64,000 nt of DNA from Deltaproteobacteria bacterium. Lineage in GTDB: Bacteria > Desulfobacterota > GWC2-55-46. Location of the stretch: contig JABTVA010000004.1 in NCBI GenBank assembly GCA_015075075.1, forward strand, positions 124,001 through 188,000, in the 5' to 3' direction. Below the pieces are notes generated by a model. It did no database searches. It was not told the DNA's origin and worked only from the letters and a program-made list of their open reading frames with translations. A program made the position numbers and the translations under genes. Below are positions 16,181 through 25,456 of the stretch, in pieces. Every line of letters begins with the position of its first letter. The stretch's first letter is position 1.

Positions 16181-17012
16181 GCTGTCGATGATAGCGCTCC
16201 TCGTCTTCATGGCCGGGTGCGTGCAGATGTCCTCGCGGTACGCGCAGGGCACCGAGTACGACAGGGCCGTCCTGCTGTACGAGAGCGGCAGGCTCTCCGA
16301 GGCCAGGGAGAAGGCGGGCAGGATACCCAAGGGCGACCCGAACTACAAGGCGTCCAGGAAGCTCCTCCAGGACATAAACTCCATTTCAATGCAGCTTTCC
16401 AGGAGGCACATGGAGTTGGCCGAGGATTACGAGAGGGCCGGAATACTTTCAAAGGCCGCGGCAGAGTACAGGGACTCTCTCCGGCATAATCCGGAAAACC
16501 TCCTCGCCAAGCGCAAGCTCGAGCTCGTAACCGAGGCGATGAGGTCCGGTGGTGCGCCGCAAAGGACGGCGGCCTCACGCGGCGCCCCTCCCCAAGCCGT
16601 GAAAAAGGCCGCCGCGAACCCGGCCACTGCGGCGAAAAGGATCCTGTCCAAGGACGACGCGCCCGAGGACCTCGCCAACATCCATTACCTGAAGGGCAAG
16701 GTCTATTTCGAATCGAGCGCATACCACAGGGCCATCGAGGAGTTTACGGCGGCCTTGAGGATAGTCCCCTCGTACATGAACGCGAAGGATCTCCTTGAGA
16801 AGGCCGTATCCGAGCGGGACAAGGCTGTTGAGAAGCACCTCAGAAACGGGATCGCGTATTTCCAGAGCGAGGAGATGGAGTTAGCGATAAAGGAATGGGA
16901 TATGGTGCTGGAGCTCGATCCCTCTAACAGGGTGGCCGCCGATTACAAGTACAGGGCCGAGGTAATACTCGAGAGGTTCGAGAGGATAAGGGGAAACCAG
17001 CGCGAGGGGTAA
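16170..17012 (+). CDS. TPR-repeat lipoprotein
   Basis: A 280-residue protein with a lipoprotein signal: LLVFMAGC, with the lipidated Cys near residue 17. TPR-like helical pairs follow. One set is near residues 30-130 (AVLLYESGRLSEAREKAG, YERAGILSKAAAEYRDSL) and a second is near 180-270 (YHRAIEEFTAALRIVPSYMNA, EMELAIKEWDMVLELDPSN). A low-complexity Ala/Pro linker sits between. It is probably anchored in the periplasm as a scaffold. The start overlaps the cyclase end by 11 bases, so it may serve that sensor. Start is TTG 16170 or ATG 16188. Confidence 0.8.
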   Translation: MLFRLSMIALLVFMAGCVQMSSRYAQGTEYDRAVLLYESGRLSEAREKAGRIPKGDPNYKASRKLLQDINSISMQLSRRHMELAEDYERAGILSKAAAEYRDSLRHNPENLLAKRKLELVTEAMRSGGAPQRTAASRGAPPQAVKKAAANPATAAKRILSKDDAPEDLANIHYLKGKVYFESSAYHRAIEEFTAALRIVPSYMNAKDLLEKAVSERDKAVEKHLRNGIAYFQSEEMELAIKEWDMVLELDPSNRVAADYKYRAEVILERFERIRGNQREG

Positions 17013-17339
17013 GCCTGAGTTCGCCTTCCCTGTCTCATGCGCCCGGAAAAGGCCTCTTAGCAAGAGACATACGCTAAGAGTCCCGTGATTTTTCAAGACA
17101 ATGTGCTTTTCTTTGTATCGAAGCCCGCTCGCCTGAAATCTGTCTAAAAATTTACAGACCAGCGCGGAAATCCCACTTTTGGCCGCGATACCCCCTCTTT
17201 GGATTGATTTTTCGAGGGATTTTTGCCAACCGCCCTAATCAAGCCCCCACTAATAGTATGCCCTGAAATCTCTTCTACTATAAGTTGAATACTGCTGATT
17301 TCCCGAGAATTTCTGAAGCCTTACCTTTTTAGATTTCCC
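17013..17339. other. Gap upstream of the dcw promoter
   Basis: Holds an inverted repeat CTCTTAGC / GCTAAGAG (about 17054-17079), a possible terminator for the TPR gene, and then about 230 bases that are richer in AT than the surrounding genes. I see no gene or known RNA in it. Confidence 0.4.
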
Positions 17340-17368
17340 TTGACAAAGAATTTCATCGGGAATATAGT
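17340..17368 (+). promoter_or_regulatory. Promoter of the dcw (mraZ) operon
   Basis: TTGACA (17340-17345), a 17-base spacer and TATAGT (17363-17368): an almost perfect housekeeping promoter. Transcription would start near 17375, directly in front of the MraZ repeat array. Confidence 0.85.
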
Positions 17369-17378
17369 TGACCAGCGT

Positions 17379-17428
17379 GTGGTATAAAGTGGTATTAAGT
17401 GGTATAAGAGGCCCCCAAGTGGAATGAA
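17379..17428 (+). promoter_or_regulatory. MraZ operator: GTGGTAT-type boxes at 10-bp period
   Basis: Direct repeats GTGGTATAAA (17379), GTGGTATTAA (17389), GTGGTATAAG (17399), a skipped unit (17409), and GTGGAATGAA (17419), each exactly one helical turn apart. Known MraZ proteins bind tandem GTGG/TGGG-containing boxes in front of their own gene. The array lies just after the predicted transcription start, so bound MraZ would block initiation or escape. Confidence 0.85.
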
Positions 17429-17473
17429 ATGGCATTCCTTAAGCCTGCTCATGCAGACCGGGGAAGATAAGCG

Positions 17474-17908
17474 ATGTTCAAAGGCAGGTACGAGCACCTA
17501 ATCGATTCCAAGGGCAGGATCAGCATACCCTCGAGGTTCAGGGAGACGCTGAACGAGAGATACGATTCCCGCCTCGTCGTGACCAATTACGACGGCTGCC
17601 TCATAGCCTACCCCCTTGCCGAATGGCAGAAACTCGAAGAGAAGATATCCGCCCTGCCGGAGTTCAAGAAGGACACGAAGGCGTTCCTCCGTTTTTTCTA
17701 CTCCAGCGCGGCTGATTGCGCAATCGACAAGCTCGGGAGGATCCTCATCCCGCAGACGCTCAGGGACTATGCGAAGCTGGAAAAAGAGGTCGTCCTCATC
17801 GGCGCGTTCAGGCACATGGAGATATGGAGCAAGACGCTCTGGGAGCAGGCTGCCGCAGCCGCCTCGGATGACGAGATAGTGAACACCCTCGAGCGGCTGG
17901 GGCTTTAG
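17474..17908 (+). CDS. mraZ: Transcriptional regulator MraZ
   Basis: A 144-residue protein with two SpoVT-AbrB-like halves: MFKGRYEHLIDSKGRISIPS at the start and AIDKLGRILIPQTLRDYA near residue 80. MraZ forms a ring-shaped oligomer that binds tandem boxes before its own gene and controls the division cluster. The matching boxes are seen at 17379-17428. The ATG follows GGGAAGATAAGCG. It is the first gene of the dcw operon, and rsmH starts 3 bases after its stop. Confidence 0.96.
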   Translation: MFKGRYEHLIDSKGRISIPSRFRETLNERYDSRLVVTNYDGCLIAYPLAEWQKLEEKISALPEFKKDTKAFLRFFYSSAADCAIDKLGRILIPQTLRDYAKLEKEVVLIGAFRHMEIWSKTLWEQAAAAASDDEIVNTLERLGL

Positions 17909-17911
17909 GGA

Positions 17912-18847
17912 ATGGCGGAGTTCGCGCACCTTCCCGTGATGCCCGCCGAGGTCGTTGATTTTCTCGGCTGCGCCCGGGCCGGGGCCTATGTGGACGGCAC
18001 CGTGGGCGGCGGCGGCCACGCCTCCGAGATACTCAAGGCGAACCCGGGGAACAGGCTCATAGGCCTGGACCGGGATTCGGATGCGCTGGCCGCGGCCCAA
18101 AAGGCGCTCGCGCCCTTTGCCGGAAGGTTCGTCCTCGTAAAGGAGAACTTCAGGAACGTAAGCGCGGTCCTCGACCGACTCGACGAGGGACCTGTGGACG
18201 GCATGCTCATGGACCTGGGTGTCTCGTCATACCAGCTCGAAAGCCCGGAGCGGGGCTTCAGCTTCCGCTTCGACGCAAAGCTCGATATGAGGATGGACAG
18301 GTCCTCGGGGCTCACTGCCCGCGACCTGGTCAATACGCTCGACGAAGGCGAGCTCTTCCGCATCTTCAGGGAATACGGGGAGGAAGCCCACTCGAGGAGG
18401 ATAGCCAGGGCCATCGTGAAGGCGAGGGCGGCTGGAACGATAGAGACGACCAATGAGCTTCAGCGCATTGTCGTCGAGGCGGTCCCGGCGAAGTCCAGGG
18501 GCGGCAGGATACACCCGGCCACGCGCGTCTTCCAGGCCCTGAGGATAGCGGTGAACGACGAGCTCGGGAGCCTCAGGGAAGGGCTCGCAGCCGGCATGGA
18601 GTCGCTTAAACCAGGCGGCAGGATGGTAGTCATATCCTTCCACTCGCTCGAGGACAGGATCGTGAAGGACGCGTTCAGGAAGGCCGCGACCGGCTGCATA
18701 TGCCCTCCGAAGTTCCCGGTCTGCGTATGCAAGAGGACGCCGCAGGCGCGGCTCGTATCGAAAAAGGCGGTCGCGCCCTCGGAGGAAGAGGTCGACGGGA
18801 ACCCGAGGGCAAGGAGCGCAAAGCTTCGCGCCATCGAGAAGCTCTGA
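17912..18847 (+). CDS. rsmH: 16S rRNA (cytosine-1402-N4)-methyltransferase
   Basis: A 311-residue protein. HLPVMPAEVVDFL opens the protein, YVDGTVGGGGHASEIL near residue 28 is the SAM-binding motif I, and LMDLGVSSYQLESPERGFSF near residue 100 is the family signature. HPATRVFQALRIAVNDEL is near residue 200 and VISFHSLEDRIVKDAF is near residue 240. RsmH methylates C1402 of 16S rRNA in the decoding centre. The gene is in its normal place after mraZ. Confidence 0.97.
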   Translation: MAEFAHLPVMPAEVVDFLGCARAGAYVDGTVGGGGHASEILKANPGNRLIGLDRDSDALAAAQKALAPFAGRFVLVKENFRNVSAVLDRLDEGPVDGMLMDLGVSSYQLESPERGFSFRFDAKLDMRMDRSSGLTARDLVNTLDEGELFRIFREYGEEAHSRRIARAIVKARAAGTIETTNELQRIVVEAVPAKSRGGRIHPATRVFQALRIAVNDELGSLREGLAAGMESLKPGGRMVVISFHSLEDRIVKDAFRKAATGCICPPKFPVCVCKRTPQARLVSKKAVAPSEEEVDGNPRARSAKLRAIEKL

Positions 18848-18944
18848 AAAATGGCAGCCCTCAATTTTAGAGGTGCCGATATACAATCCGGTGTTCCGGC
18901 CAGAAGCCGGAAAGGGTGCGAGGCAGAAAGAGAAGGAGGCGGTC

Positions 18945-19289
18945 ATGGCTCAAGTGGTAAGAAAAAAGCTCGATTTCCCGGGGGTGCTCCTAGGGCAGGA
19001 CGTGAAGGCCAAGAGGGACCCGAAGGACCTGAATTTCATCTACCTCGCCGTAGCCGCCTCGCTCGCCGCCATGCTTATCGTATTCGGCTTCGTCTGGAGC
19101 AGGCTCATGGTCGTGAACGCCGGCTACGAGATATCAAGGGCAAATAGCGCCAGGGCGGCCCTCATAGAGCAGAATAAAAGGCTTAAGCTCGAGTACGTGC
19201 GCCTTAAGTCGCCGGAGAGGATAGAGAGGATCGCGGCGGAGATGGGCTTCGACAACCCCAAGAGCGGGCAGATAATCGTCCTCAGATGA
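18945..19289 (+). CDS. ftsL: Cell division protein FtsL
   Basis: A 114-residue bitopic protein with a cytoplasmic part of about 35 residues, one TM helix (FIYLAVAASLAAMLIVFGFV), and a periplasmic coiled coil (ANSARAALIEQNKRLKLEYV). It ends with the LKSPERIERIAAEMGF motif typical of FtsL. FtsL bridges FtsQ/FtsB to the FtsWI synthase. I chose ATG 18945 because AAGGAGG lies just before it; the frame is open 72 bases further upstream. Its stop overlaps the ftsI start. Confidence 0.88.
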   Translation: MAQVVRKKLDFPGVLLGQDVKAKRDPKDLNFIYLAVAASLAAMLIVFGFVWSRLMVVNAGYEISRANSARAALIEQNKRLKLEYVRLKSPERIERIAAEMGFDNPKSGQIIVLR

Positions 19290-21253
19290 GGAGGCGAAAG
19301 CAGGCCAAGAAGGGAGATGCTTACCTCAAGCTCAGGCTGTATGTCATCCTGGGCCTTTTCCTTGCGGCATTCGGCGCGATAGTCTTCAGGGCCGTCCAGC
19401 TCCAGATAGTGAAAGGGCCGGAGCTTAAGAAGATGGCCGAAAGGCAGCACAGGAAGACCCTGAACCTCCAGTCCAAGAGGGGGGACATATACGACAGGAA
19501 CCTTAAAGAGCTGGCCGTTAGCATTGATGTGGACTCGGTCTTTGCCCAGCCCGACAAGATAGAATCCCCCAGGGCTACGGCCAGGGCGCTCGCTCCGGTA
19601 ATCGGGGTGTCCTCCTTCGAGCTCGAAAAGAAGCTCTCCGGGGACGGGAGGTTCGTGTGGCTCAAGCGCCAGGTGGACTTGAAGGGCGAAGACCGCGACA
19701 TGATACGCGGCCTCGAAGGCATAGGGATAATAAAGGAGGGCAGGAGGTTTTACCCGAACAGGCAGCTCGCCTCCAACCTCATAGGCTTCACCGGCCTGGA
19801 CGCAAGCGGCCTTGAAGGCGTCGAGAAGTACTACGACACGATGCTCAAGGGCTCCTCGGCAAGGCTCACCGGCGAGAGGGACGCGATGGGCAGGGGCCTC
19901 CTCTACAAGGACCTCGACAAGACCGTGCCGCTTCAGGGCATGGAGGTCGAGCTTACGATCGACAAGTCGATCCAGTACATAGCCGAGAAGTCGCTCAAGA
20001 AGGCGGTCGACGAGTACGACGCGAAGGGCGGGACGGCCATAGTCATGGACCCCATGACGGGCGAGATACTCGCAATGGCGACCCAGCCCTCCTTTGACCC
20101 GAACGACATACGTCGCTACGGCTCGGGGAGCTGGAGGAACAGGGCCATAGCCGACGTTTTCGAGCCGGGCTCGACTTTCAAGCTCTTTCTCATAGCTGCC
20201 GCCCTGGAGGAGAACATAGTAAAGCCGGAAAACCGTTTCTACTGTGAAAACGGCAAGTACAGGGTGGCGGACAGGGTCTTCCACGACACCAAGGAGTACG
20301 GCTGGCTGACCGTCACCGAGATACTCAAGTATTCGAGCAACATAGGGACCGCCAAGATAGGAGAGAAGCTCGGCAGCGAGCAGATTTACAGGTATCTGAA
20401 GGCGTTCGGCTTCGGCGCAAGGAACGGCATAGACCTGCCGGGCGAGGCTACGGGCGTACTCAGGCACCCGAAGAACTGGTCGAAGGTCTCTCTCCATACC
20501 ATTTCCTTCGGCCAGGGCGTGTCGGTAACCGGGCTTCAGATGATCACGGCGCTTTCATCGATAGCGAACGGCGGCTTCCTCATGCAGCCCTACGTGGTGA
20601 AATCCGTCAAGGAGCCCGGCGGCAGGCCGGTCGCGGAGACCCATCCGGTCGTCGTGAAAAGGGTTATCTCCGAGGATACGGCGAGGAAGCTTACGAATAT
20701 GATGGTTGAGGCCACCGGGAAAAAAAGCACGGGCGAGCTTGCGGCGCTTCCGGATTTCGAGGTCGCCGGGAAGACCGGGACCGCGCAGAAGCCCGACTTC
20801 AAAAATGGCGGCTATGCGAGAGGGGCCTACATAGCCTCTTTCATGGGCTTTGTGCCGGCGGATGACCCGATGCTTGCGATACTCGTTACCGTTGACGAGC
20901 CCAGGGGCGAGTATTACGGCGGGCGGGTGGCCGGCCCTGTATTCAGGGAGATAGCCGAGGAGTCATTGGCGTACCTTGGGGTCTTCAGGGAAGGGCCGGG
21001 CGCGATGAGGGTCGAAAGGGCCCTCATGCATGAGGACGCGGCGCCTGTTGACGGGGATGCCGAGGAGCCTTCCGGGATACGGCCCATGGCCGTCCCGGAC
21101 TTCAAGGGGAAGTCCGTGAGGATGGTGATGAGGATGTCAAGCGAGAGGTCCTTTGACGTCGAGATACGGGGTAGCGGCAGGGCCGTAAGCCAGAGCCCGA
21201 CCCCGGGCTCGTCCATACCGTCAAAAGGGCCGGTCATAGTGGAGTTCAGGTAA
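19286..21253 (+). CDS. ftsI: Peptidoglycan transpeptidase FtsI/PBP3 with PASTA domain
   Basis: A 655-residue class B penicillin-binding protein. It has an N-terminal TM near residues 18-38, a dimerisation domain with KRGDIYDRN, and a transpeptidase domain with the serine nucleophile S296 (PGSTFK), SSN at 350-352, and KTGTA from K496. A C-terminal PASTA repeat (AVPDFKGKSVRMVM...) covers about residues 600-655. It cross-links septal peptidoglycan with FtsW. PASTA-ended FtsI is known in several Gram-negative groups. The start overlaps ftsL by 4 bases. Confidence 0.95.
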   Translation: MRRRKQAKKGDAYLKLRLYVILGLFLAAFGAIVFRAVQLQIVKGPELKKMAERQHRKTLNLQSKRGDIYDRNLKELAVSIDVDSVFAQPDKIESPRATARALAPVIGVSSFELEKKLSGDGRFVWLKRQVDLKGEDRDMIRGLEGIGIIKEGRRFYPNRQLASNLIGFTGLDASGLEGVEKYYDTMLKGSSARLTGERDAMGRGLLYKDLDKTVPLQGMEVELTIDKSIQYIAEKSLKKAVDEYDAKGGTAIVMDPMTGEILAMATQPSFDPNDIRRYGSGSWRNRAIADVFEPGSTFKLFLIAAALEENIVKPENRFYCENGKYRVADRVFHDTKEYGWLTVTEILKYSSNIGTAKIGEKLGSEQIYRYLKAFGFGARNGIDLPGEATGVLRHPKNWSKVSLHTISFGQGVSVTGLQMITALSSIANGGFLMQPYVVKSVKEPGGRPVAETHPVVVKRVISEDTARKLTNMMVEATGKKSTGELAALPDFEVAGKTGTAQKPDFKNGGYARGAYIASFMGFVPADDPMLAILVTVDEPRGEYYGGRVAGPVFREIAEESLAYLGVFREGPGAMRVERALMHEDAAPVDGDAEEPSGIRPMAVPDFKGKSVRMVMRMSSERSFDVEIRGSGRAVSQSPTPGSSIPSKGPVIVEFR

Positions 21254-21369
21254 AAAGAAGGTTTGAAAAGAAAGCCCCTCTTGTGAGACAATACCGCGTT
21301 GAAGCAGGCGCTCAGGCCCCGGCTTTCGGGAGCGTAAGCCGCCGGTTTCCTTAAGTTTTAAGAGGCAGC

Positions 21370-22899
21370 ATGAAACTTGGCCAGTTAACACCGTCCCTGG
21401 GCTGCAAGGTCCTCGGAAGCGTCGATATAGAGATTACCGGCATCTCCTCTGATTCTCGGAATATCGTAAGAAGCAGCCGCCCTGGCGAAGGGGTCCTCTT
21501 CGCCGCCATTCCAGGCGAGCACGTTGACGGCCATTCCTTCATACCCGGGGCCGTTTCGTCCGGCGCTCTTGCCGTCCTTGCCGAAAGGGAGACCCCTTCC
21601 ATATCCGCGACCCAGCTCATAGTGCCTGACATAAGGGAGGCCCTCTCAAGGGCCTCTGACGTCTTCTACGGCGAGCCGTCAAGGGAAGTGGCGGTAATCG
21701 GCATTACGGGCACGAACGGTAAGACGACCACCACCTATCTCATAGAGTCCATACTCCTCGAGGCCGGGATGAAACCCGGCGTAATAGGCACGGTCAATTA
21801 CCGCTATAACGGACAGGTCTTCAGCGCCCCGCATACGACGCCGCAGGCCCCGGAGCTCCAGAAGATGCTCCGGGAGATGGCGGACGCCGGTGTCACGCAC
21901 TGCGTAATGGAGGTCTCCTCCCACGCGCTCGAGCAGAAGCGGGCGGCGCATTTGAGATTCAGGGCCGGGGCCTTCACCAACCTCACGCACGACCACCTTG
22001 ACTACCACAAGACGATGGACGAGTACTTCAGGTGCAAATCAATCCTCTTCGGCATGCTCCGCTCAACAGGCGGAATACAAGTCATAAACATCGACGACCC
22101 CTGGGGGAGAAGGCTCAAGGAGGCCAACCCGGGCGCAATCACCTTTAGCCTGAGGGACGGCAGCGCCCAGGTCAGCTCTAAGAGCTACTCCCTCTTAGAA
22201 GGCAGGACCGAGGCCGTCATATCGACCCCCGCAGGCGAGGCCGCGATAGACGCGCACCTGGTCGGCGAATACAACCTCCAGAACATGCTATGCGCGATGG
22301 CGGTTGCCGTATCGATGGGCATAGACCCGATTGTCGCGGCCAGGGGCATAGGCAGGCTCGAACGCGTGCCCGGAAGGCTTGAGAAGCTCGTATCCGGCGG
22401 CGAGGACGCGTTCAGGGCCTATGTCGACTACGCGCACACTGCGGACGCGCTGGAGCGCGCGCTCACGGCCCTGAGGCCCGTTACGAGCGGCAGGCTCATA
22501 ACCGTATTCGGCTGCGGCGGAAACCGCGACAGGAAAAAGAGGCCCATGATGGGAGAGGCCGCGGCCAGGCATTCGGACTTGGTCATAGTAACGTCCGACA
22601 ACCCGAGGGACGAGGACCCGCTGGAGATAATAATCGAGATAGAGGCGGGCATGAAGGGAATAAGGAAGTTCGGCCCGGGGGAGAGGCCCTCCGGAAAGGG
22701 CTACATGGTGGTCCCCGACAGGAGAGAGGCGCTCCGGAAGGCCGTGAGCCTCGCCTGCAAGGGCGACACCATACTCGCCGCGGGCAAGGGGCACGAGGAC
22801 TACCAGATAATAAAGGGCGTAAAGCACCGCTTCGACGACTACGAGGAGCTCCGCTCCCTTATCCACCCGGGCGGCATGGCCGCGAGGCAGGCCCTGTGA
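21370..22899 (+). CDS. murE: UDP-MurNAc-tripeptide synthetase MurE, meso-DAP type
   Basis: A 509-residue ATP-dependent Mur ligase. The P-loop ITGTNGKTTTTYLI is near residue 116, the middle-domain motif CVMEVSSHAL is near residue 180, FTNLTHDHLDYH is near 205, and the C-terminal specificity motif DNPRDEDP is near residue 413. DNPR marks enzymes that add meso-diaminopimelate, so the peptidoglycan is of the usual Gram-negative DAP kind. It follows ftsI after a 116-base gap that shows no clear terminator. The stop overlaps murF. Confidence 0.97.
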   Translation: MKLGQLTPSLGCKVLGSVDIEITGISSDSRNIVRSSRPGEGVLFAAIPGEHVDGHSFIPGAVSSGALAVLAERETPSISATQLIVPDIREALSRASDVFYGEPSREVAVIGITGTNGKTTTTYLIESILLEAGMKPGVIGTVNYRYNGQVFSAPHTTPQAPELQKMLREMADAGVTHCVMEVSSHALEQKRAAHLRFRAGAFTNLTHDHLDYHKTMDEYFRCKSILFGMLRSTGGIQVINIDDPWGRRLKEANPGAITFSLRDGSAQVSSKSYSLLEGRTEAVISTPAGEAAIDAHLVGEYNLQNMLCAMAVAVSMGIDPIVAARGIGRLERVPGRLEKLVSGGEDAFRAYVDYAHTADALERALTALRPVTSGRLITVFGCGGNRDRKKRPMMGEAAARHSDLVIVTSDNPRDEDPLEIIIEIEAGMKGIRKFGPGERPSGKGYMVVPDRREALRKAVSLACKGDTILAAGKGHEDYQIIKGVKHRFDDYEELRSLIHPGGMAARQAL

Positions 22900-24290
22900 G
22901 GCCCATGACGGCCGCGGATATGGCCTCCGTAATCGGAGGGAAGCTTGTGAGGGGCGGCATGGATGCGCTCTCAAGCGGCGTATCCACCGATTCACGGAAT
23001 ATAAAGCCTGGCGAGGCCTTCTTCGCGCTTAAGGGGCCGAGGTTTGACGGGCACGCGTTCCTCAAGGATGTCTTCGCAAAAGGCGCCTCCGTTGCCGTCG
23101 TGGAAAAAGAGGACAATATCGCGGAGCTTCCCAAAGGGGCCGCGGTTATAAGCGTAAAGGACGCGCTTAAGGCGCTCGGCTCCCTTGCGGCCCATGCGAG
23201 GAACCTCCACCGCATACCGGTCGTGGCCGTCACGGGGAGCGCGGGGAAGACGACCACCAAGGAGATGATAGCCTCGATCCTTTCGGTATCGAGGAAGGTG
23301 CTGAAGACCGAGGGGAACAGGAATAACCTCATCGGCCTTCCGCTTACGCTCCTCGGGCTCGACGCCTCGCACGAGGCGGCCGTCCTCGAGCTCGGCATAA
23401 GCGAGGAGGGCGAGATGGAACGCCTCGCGAATATCTGCAGGCCCGACGTCGCGCTCATAACTAACATCGGAAGGAGCCATCTCCAGAGCCTCGGCTCCAT
23501 CGAGGGCGTTCAAAGGGAGAAGGGACGGCTATTCGAGCTCCTCCCTCCGCACGGGGTGAAGGTCGTGAACCTCGACGACCCGAGGGTCGTCGAGGCGGCA
23601 AAAGGCCCCGGCGAGACCGTCACTTATTCAATATCGGGGAAGGCCGACGTACAGGCCGAAGGCTGGGACTCCGAGGGCCCCTTCTCAGGACCCGGCGTTG
23701 TCTATAAAGTACGCGGAAAAAAGGTGGAAGCCAGGTTCGCGTCGCCAGGCTTTACGAACGTGGTGAACGGCGCTGCCGCCGTTGCCGCGGCCCTTGCGCT
23801 CGGGGCTCCTATCGAGGACATGGCGGCCGGGCTTTCTGCCCCCCTTGCGGTCAAGGGGAGGATGGCGGTGGTAAAAGCGGGAGGGGTCGTTGTGCTTGAC
23901 GACACCTATAACGCCAACCCCGAATCGATGACGGCGGCCCTTAAGACCCTGGCCGGGGCGCGGGGGAGAAAGGTCGCGGTGCTCGGCGATATGCTCGAGC
24001 TCGGCGGCGTGAGCGCGGCGGAGCACGCGTCCATCGGAGCGCTCGCCGCCAGGCTCGGGGTCAATGCGCTCGTCGCCATAGGGGAGTTCTCACGGAGCAC
24101 GGCGGAGGCGGCGCGAGCGGCCGGGGTCGAGAAGTCGTTCGGGTTCGCCTCAAAGGGAGAGGCGTTAAATGCCATCCGGGCCGTCGTGTCGGACGGCGAT
24201 ACGGTCCTCGTAAAAGGCTCAAGGGGTGTCGCGCTCGAAGATGTCGTGGAGTTCCTTAAACGCATGGACTCCGAAAGGGCCTGCGGATAA
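22896..24290 (+). CDS. murF: UDP-MurNAc-tripeptide:D-Ala-D-Ala ligase MurF
   Basis: A 464-residue Mur ligase. [18 protein letters not shown] near residue 30 is the MurE/F N-terminal motif, [14 protein letters not shown] near residue 113 is the P-loop, [12 protein letters not shown] is near residue 165, and [14 protein letters not shown] near residue 330 is the C-domain motif. It adds D-Ala-D-Ala to the tripeptide precursor. The start is GTG 22896 overlapping the murE stop, or ATG 22905. A short MITE derivative separates it from mraY. Confidence 0.96.
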   Translation: MRPMTAADMASVIGGKLVRGGMDALSSGVSTDSRNIKPGEAFFALKGPRFDGHAFLKDVFAKGASVAVVEKEDNIAELPKGAAVISVKDALKALGSLAAHARNLHRIPVVAVTGSAGKTTTKEMIASILSVSRKVLKTEGNRNNLIGLPLTLLGLDASHEAAVLELGISEEGEMERLANICRPDVALITNIGRSHLQSLGSIEGVQREKGRLFELLPPHGVKVVNLDDPRVVEAAKGPGETVTYSISGKADVQAEGWDSEGPFSGPGVVYKVRGKKVEARFASPGFTNVVNGAAAVAAALALGAPIEDMAAGLSAPLAVKGRMAVVKAGGVVVLDDTYNANPESMTAALKTLAGARGRKVAVLGDMLELGGVSAAEHASIGALAARLGVNALVAIGEFSRSTAEAARAAGVEKSFGFASKGEALNAIRAVVSDGDTVLVKGSRGVALEDVVEFLKRMDSERACG

Positions 24291-24303
24291 GAAATCAAGA
24301 GGA

Positions 24304-24364
24304 GGCAACCTCTGAAAAATTAGAGATTTTTCTCTCGGGGAAAAGATCGATTTTTAAGGTTGCC
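24304..24364. mobile_element. Short MITE derivative, copy M2, inside the dcw operon
   Basis: A 61-bp palindrome with ends GGCAACCTCTGAAAAATTAG and TTTTTAAGGTTGCC and the internal central region deleted. It is flanked by a 4-bp duplication AGGA (24300-24303 and 24365-24368). It sits between murF and mraY without a T tract that would suggest termination. Confidence 0.85.
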
Positions 24365-24385
24365 AGGAAAGAGAAACAGGAAGAG

Positions 24386-25456
24386 ATGCTCTATTATTTC
24401 CTATATCCGCTGGCCAAGTACCATACTATATTCAACGTATTCCAGTATATCACCTTCAGGACCATCTACGCGGCCATAACCGCGCTCGTCCTGAGCTTCA
24501 TCATAGGCCCGTACATAATAAGGAAGCTTAAGTCCCTCAAGGTCGGCGAGGTCATAAGGGACTGCGGCCCCTCGAACCACCAGAGCAAGGCCGGCACCCC
24601 GACCATGGGCGGCGCCATCATACTGCTCGTCGTCATAATATCGGTGCTCCTCTGGGGCAACATGATGAACGCATACGTATGGCTCCTCCTCTTCGTCACC
24701 CTCGGCATGGGGGCCATAGGGTTCGTTGACGACTACGACAAGGTCGTAAGGTAAAAGGGCGGCCTTCGGGCCAGGACCAAGTTCGTTTCGCAGGTCGCCG
24801 TCGCGCTCGCCGCCGCGCTCTTCCTCTACTACAACGGCGCCGATACGGTCGTGTCCATCCCCTTCTTCAAAAACGCCTCCCTTGACCTGAAGGCCTTCTA
24901 TATCCCGTTCGTGGTCTTCGTCATCGTGGGCACCTCGAACGCCGTGAACCTGACGGACGGACTGGACGGCCTGGCGATAGGGCCCATGATAATATCGGCG
25001 GCCACCTTCATGCTCTTTGCCTACCTCGTGGGGCACGTGAAGATCGCCAGCTACCTGCATGTCATGTACGTGCCAAAGGCCGGGGAGCTTACCGTATTCG
25101 CCGGGGCGATGGTCGGCGCCTCGCTGGGGTTCCTCTGGTACAACTCTTACCCGGCGCAGGTCTTCATGGGGGACGTCGGCTCGCTTTCGCTCGGTGGCGC
25201 GCTCGGCACCATAGCCGTCATCACCAAGAACGAGTTCCTTCTCCTTATCGTGGGCGGCATATTCGTGGTCGAGGCCCTCTCGGTCATCTTCCAGGTGGCC
25301 TCCTTCAAGCTCACCGGGAAGAGGGTCTTCGCGATGGCGCCGATCCACCACCACTTCGAGCTCAAGGGATGGGCCGAGCCCAAGATAATAGTGCGGTTCT
25401 GGATAATATCCATAATACTCGCCCTCGTGGCGATAAGCACCCTCAAGATAAGATGA
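24386..25456 (+). CDS. mraY: Phospho-MurNAc-pentapeptide transferase MraY, with an in-frame TAA
   Basis: Two segments in the same frame (24386-24754 and on to 25456) make a normal MraY of about 356 residues with ten TM helices. It has [14 protein letters not shown] near residue 75, FVDDYDKVV near residue 117 (catalytic Asp pair), [13 protein letters not shown] near residue 190, [12 protein letters not shown] near residue 260, and the HHHFE motif near residue 315. A TAA at 24752-24754 interrupts the cytoplasmic loop right after VVR, where relatives have basic residues. One base change (TAA for AAA) explains it. MraY is essential, so a sequence error is the simplest view. It makes lipid I. Confidence 0.93.

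Noticed and set aside
17379-17428. CRISPR-like or tandem-repeat array before mraZ
   Set aside because: The 10-bp units are too short for CRISPR and fit the known MraZ operator pattern. No CRISPR array was found anywhere in the window.
24386-25456. Two separate genes at the mraY locus
   Set aside because: Both parts are in the same frame and together give one standard MraY. A single TAA divides them, and neither part alone would be functional.
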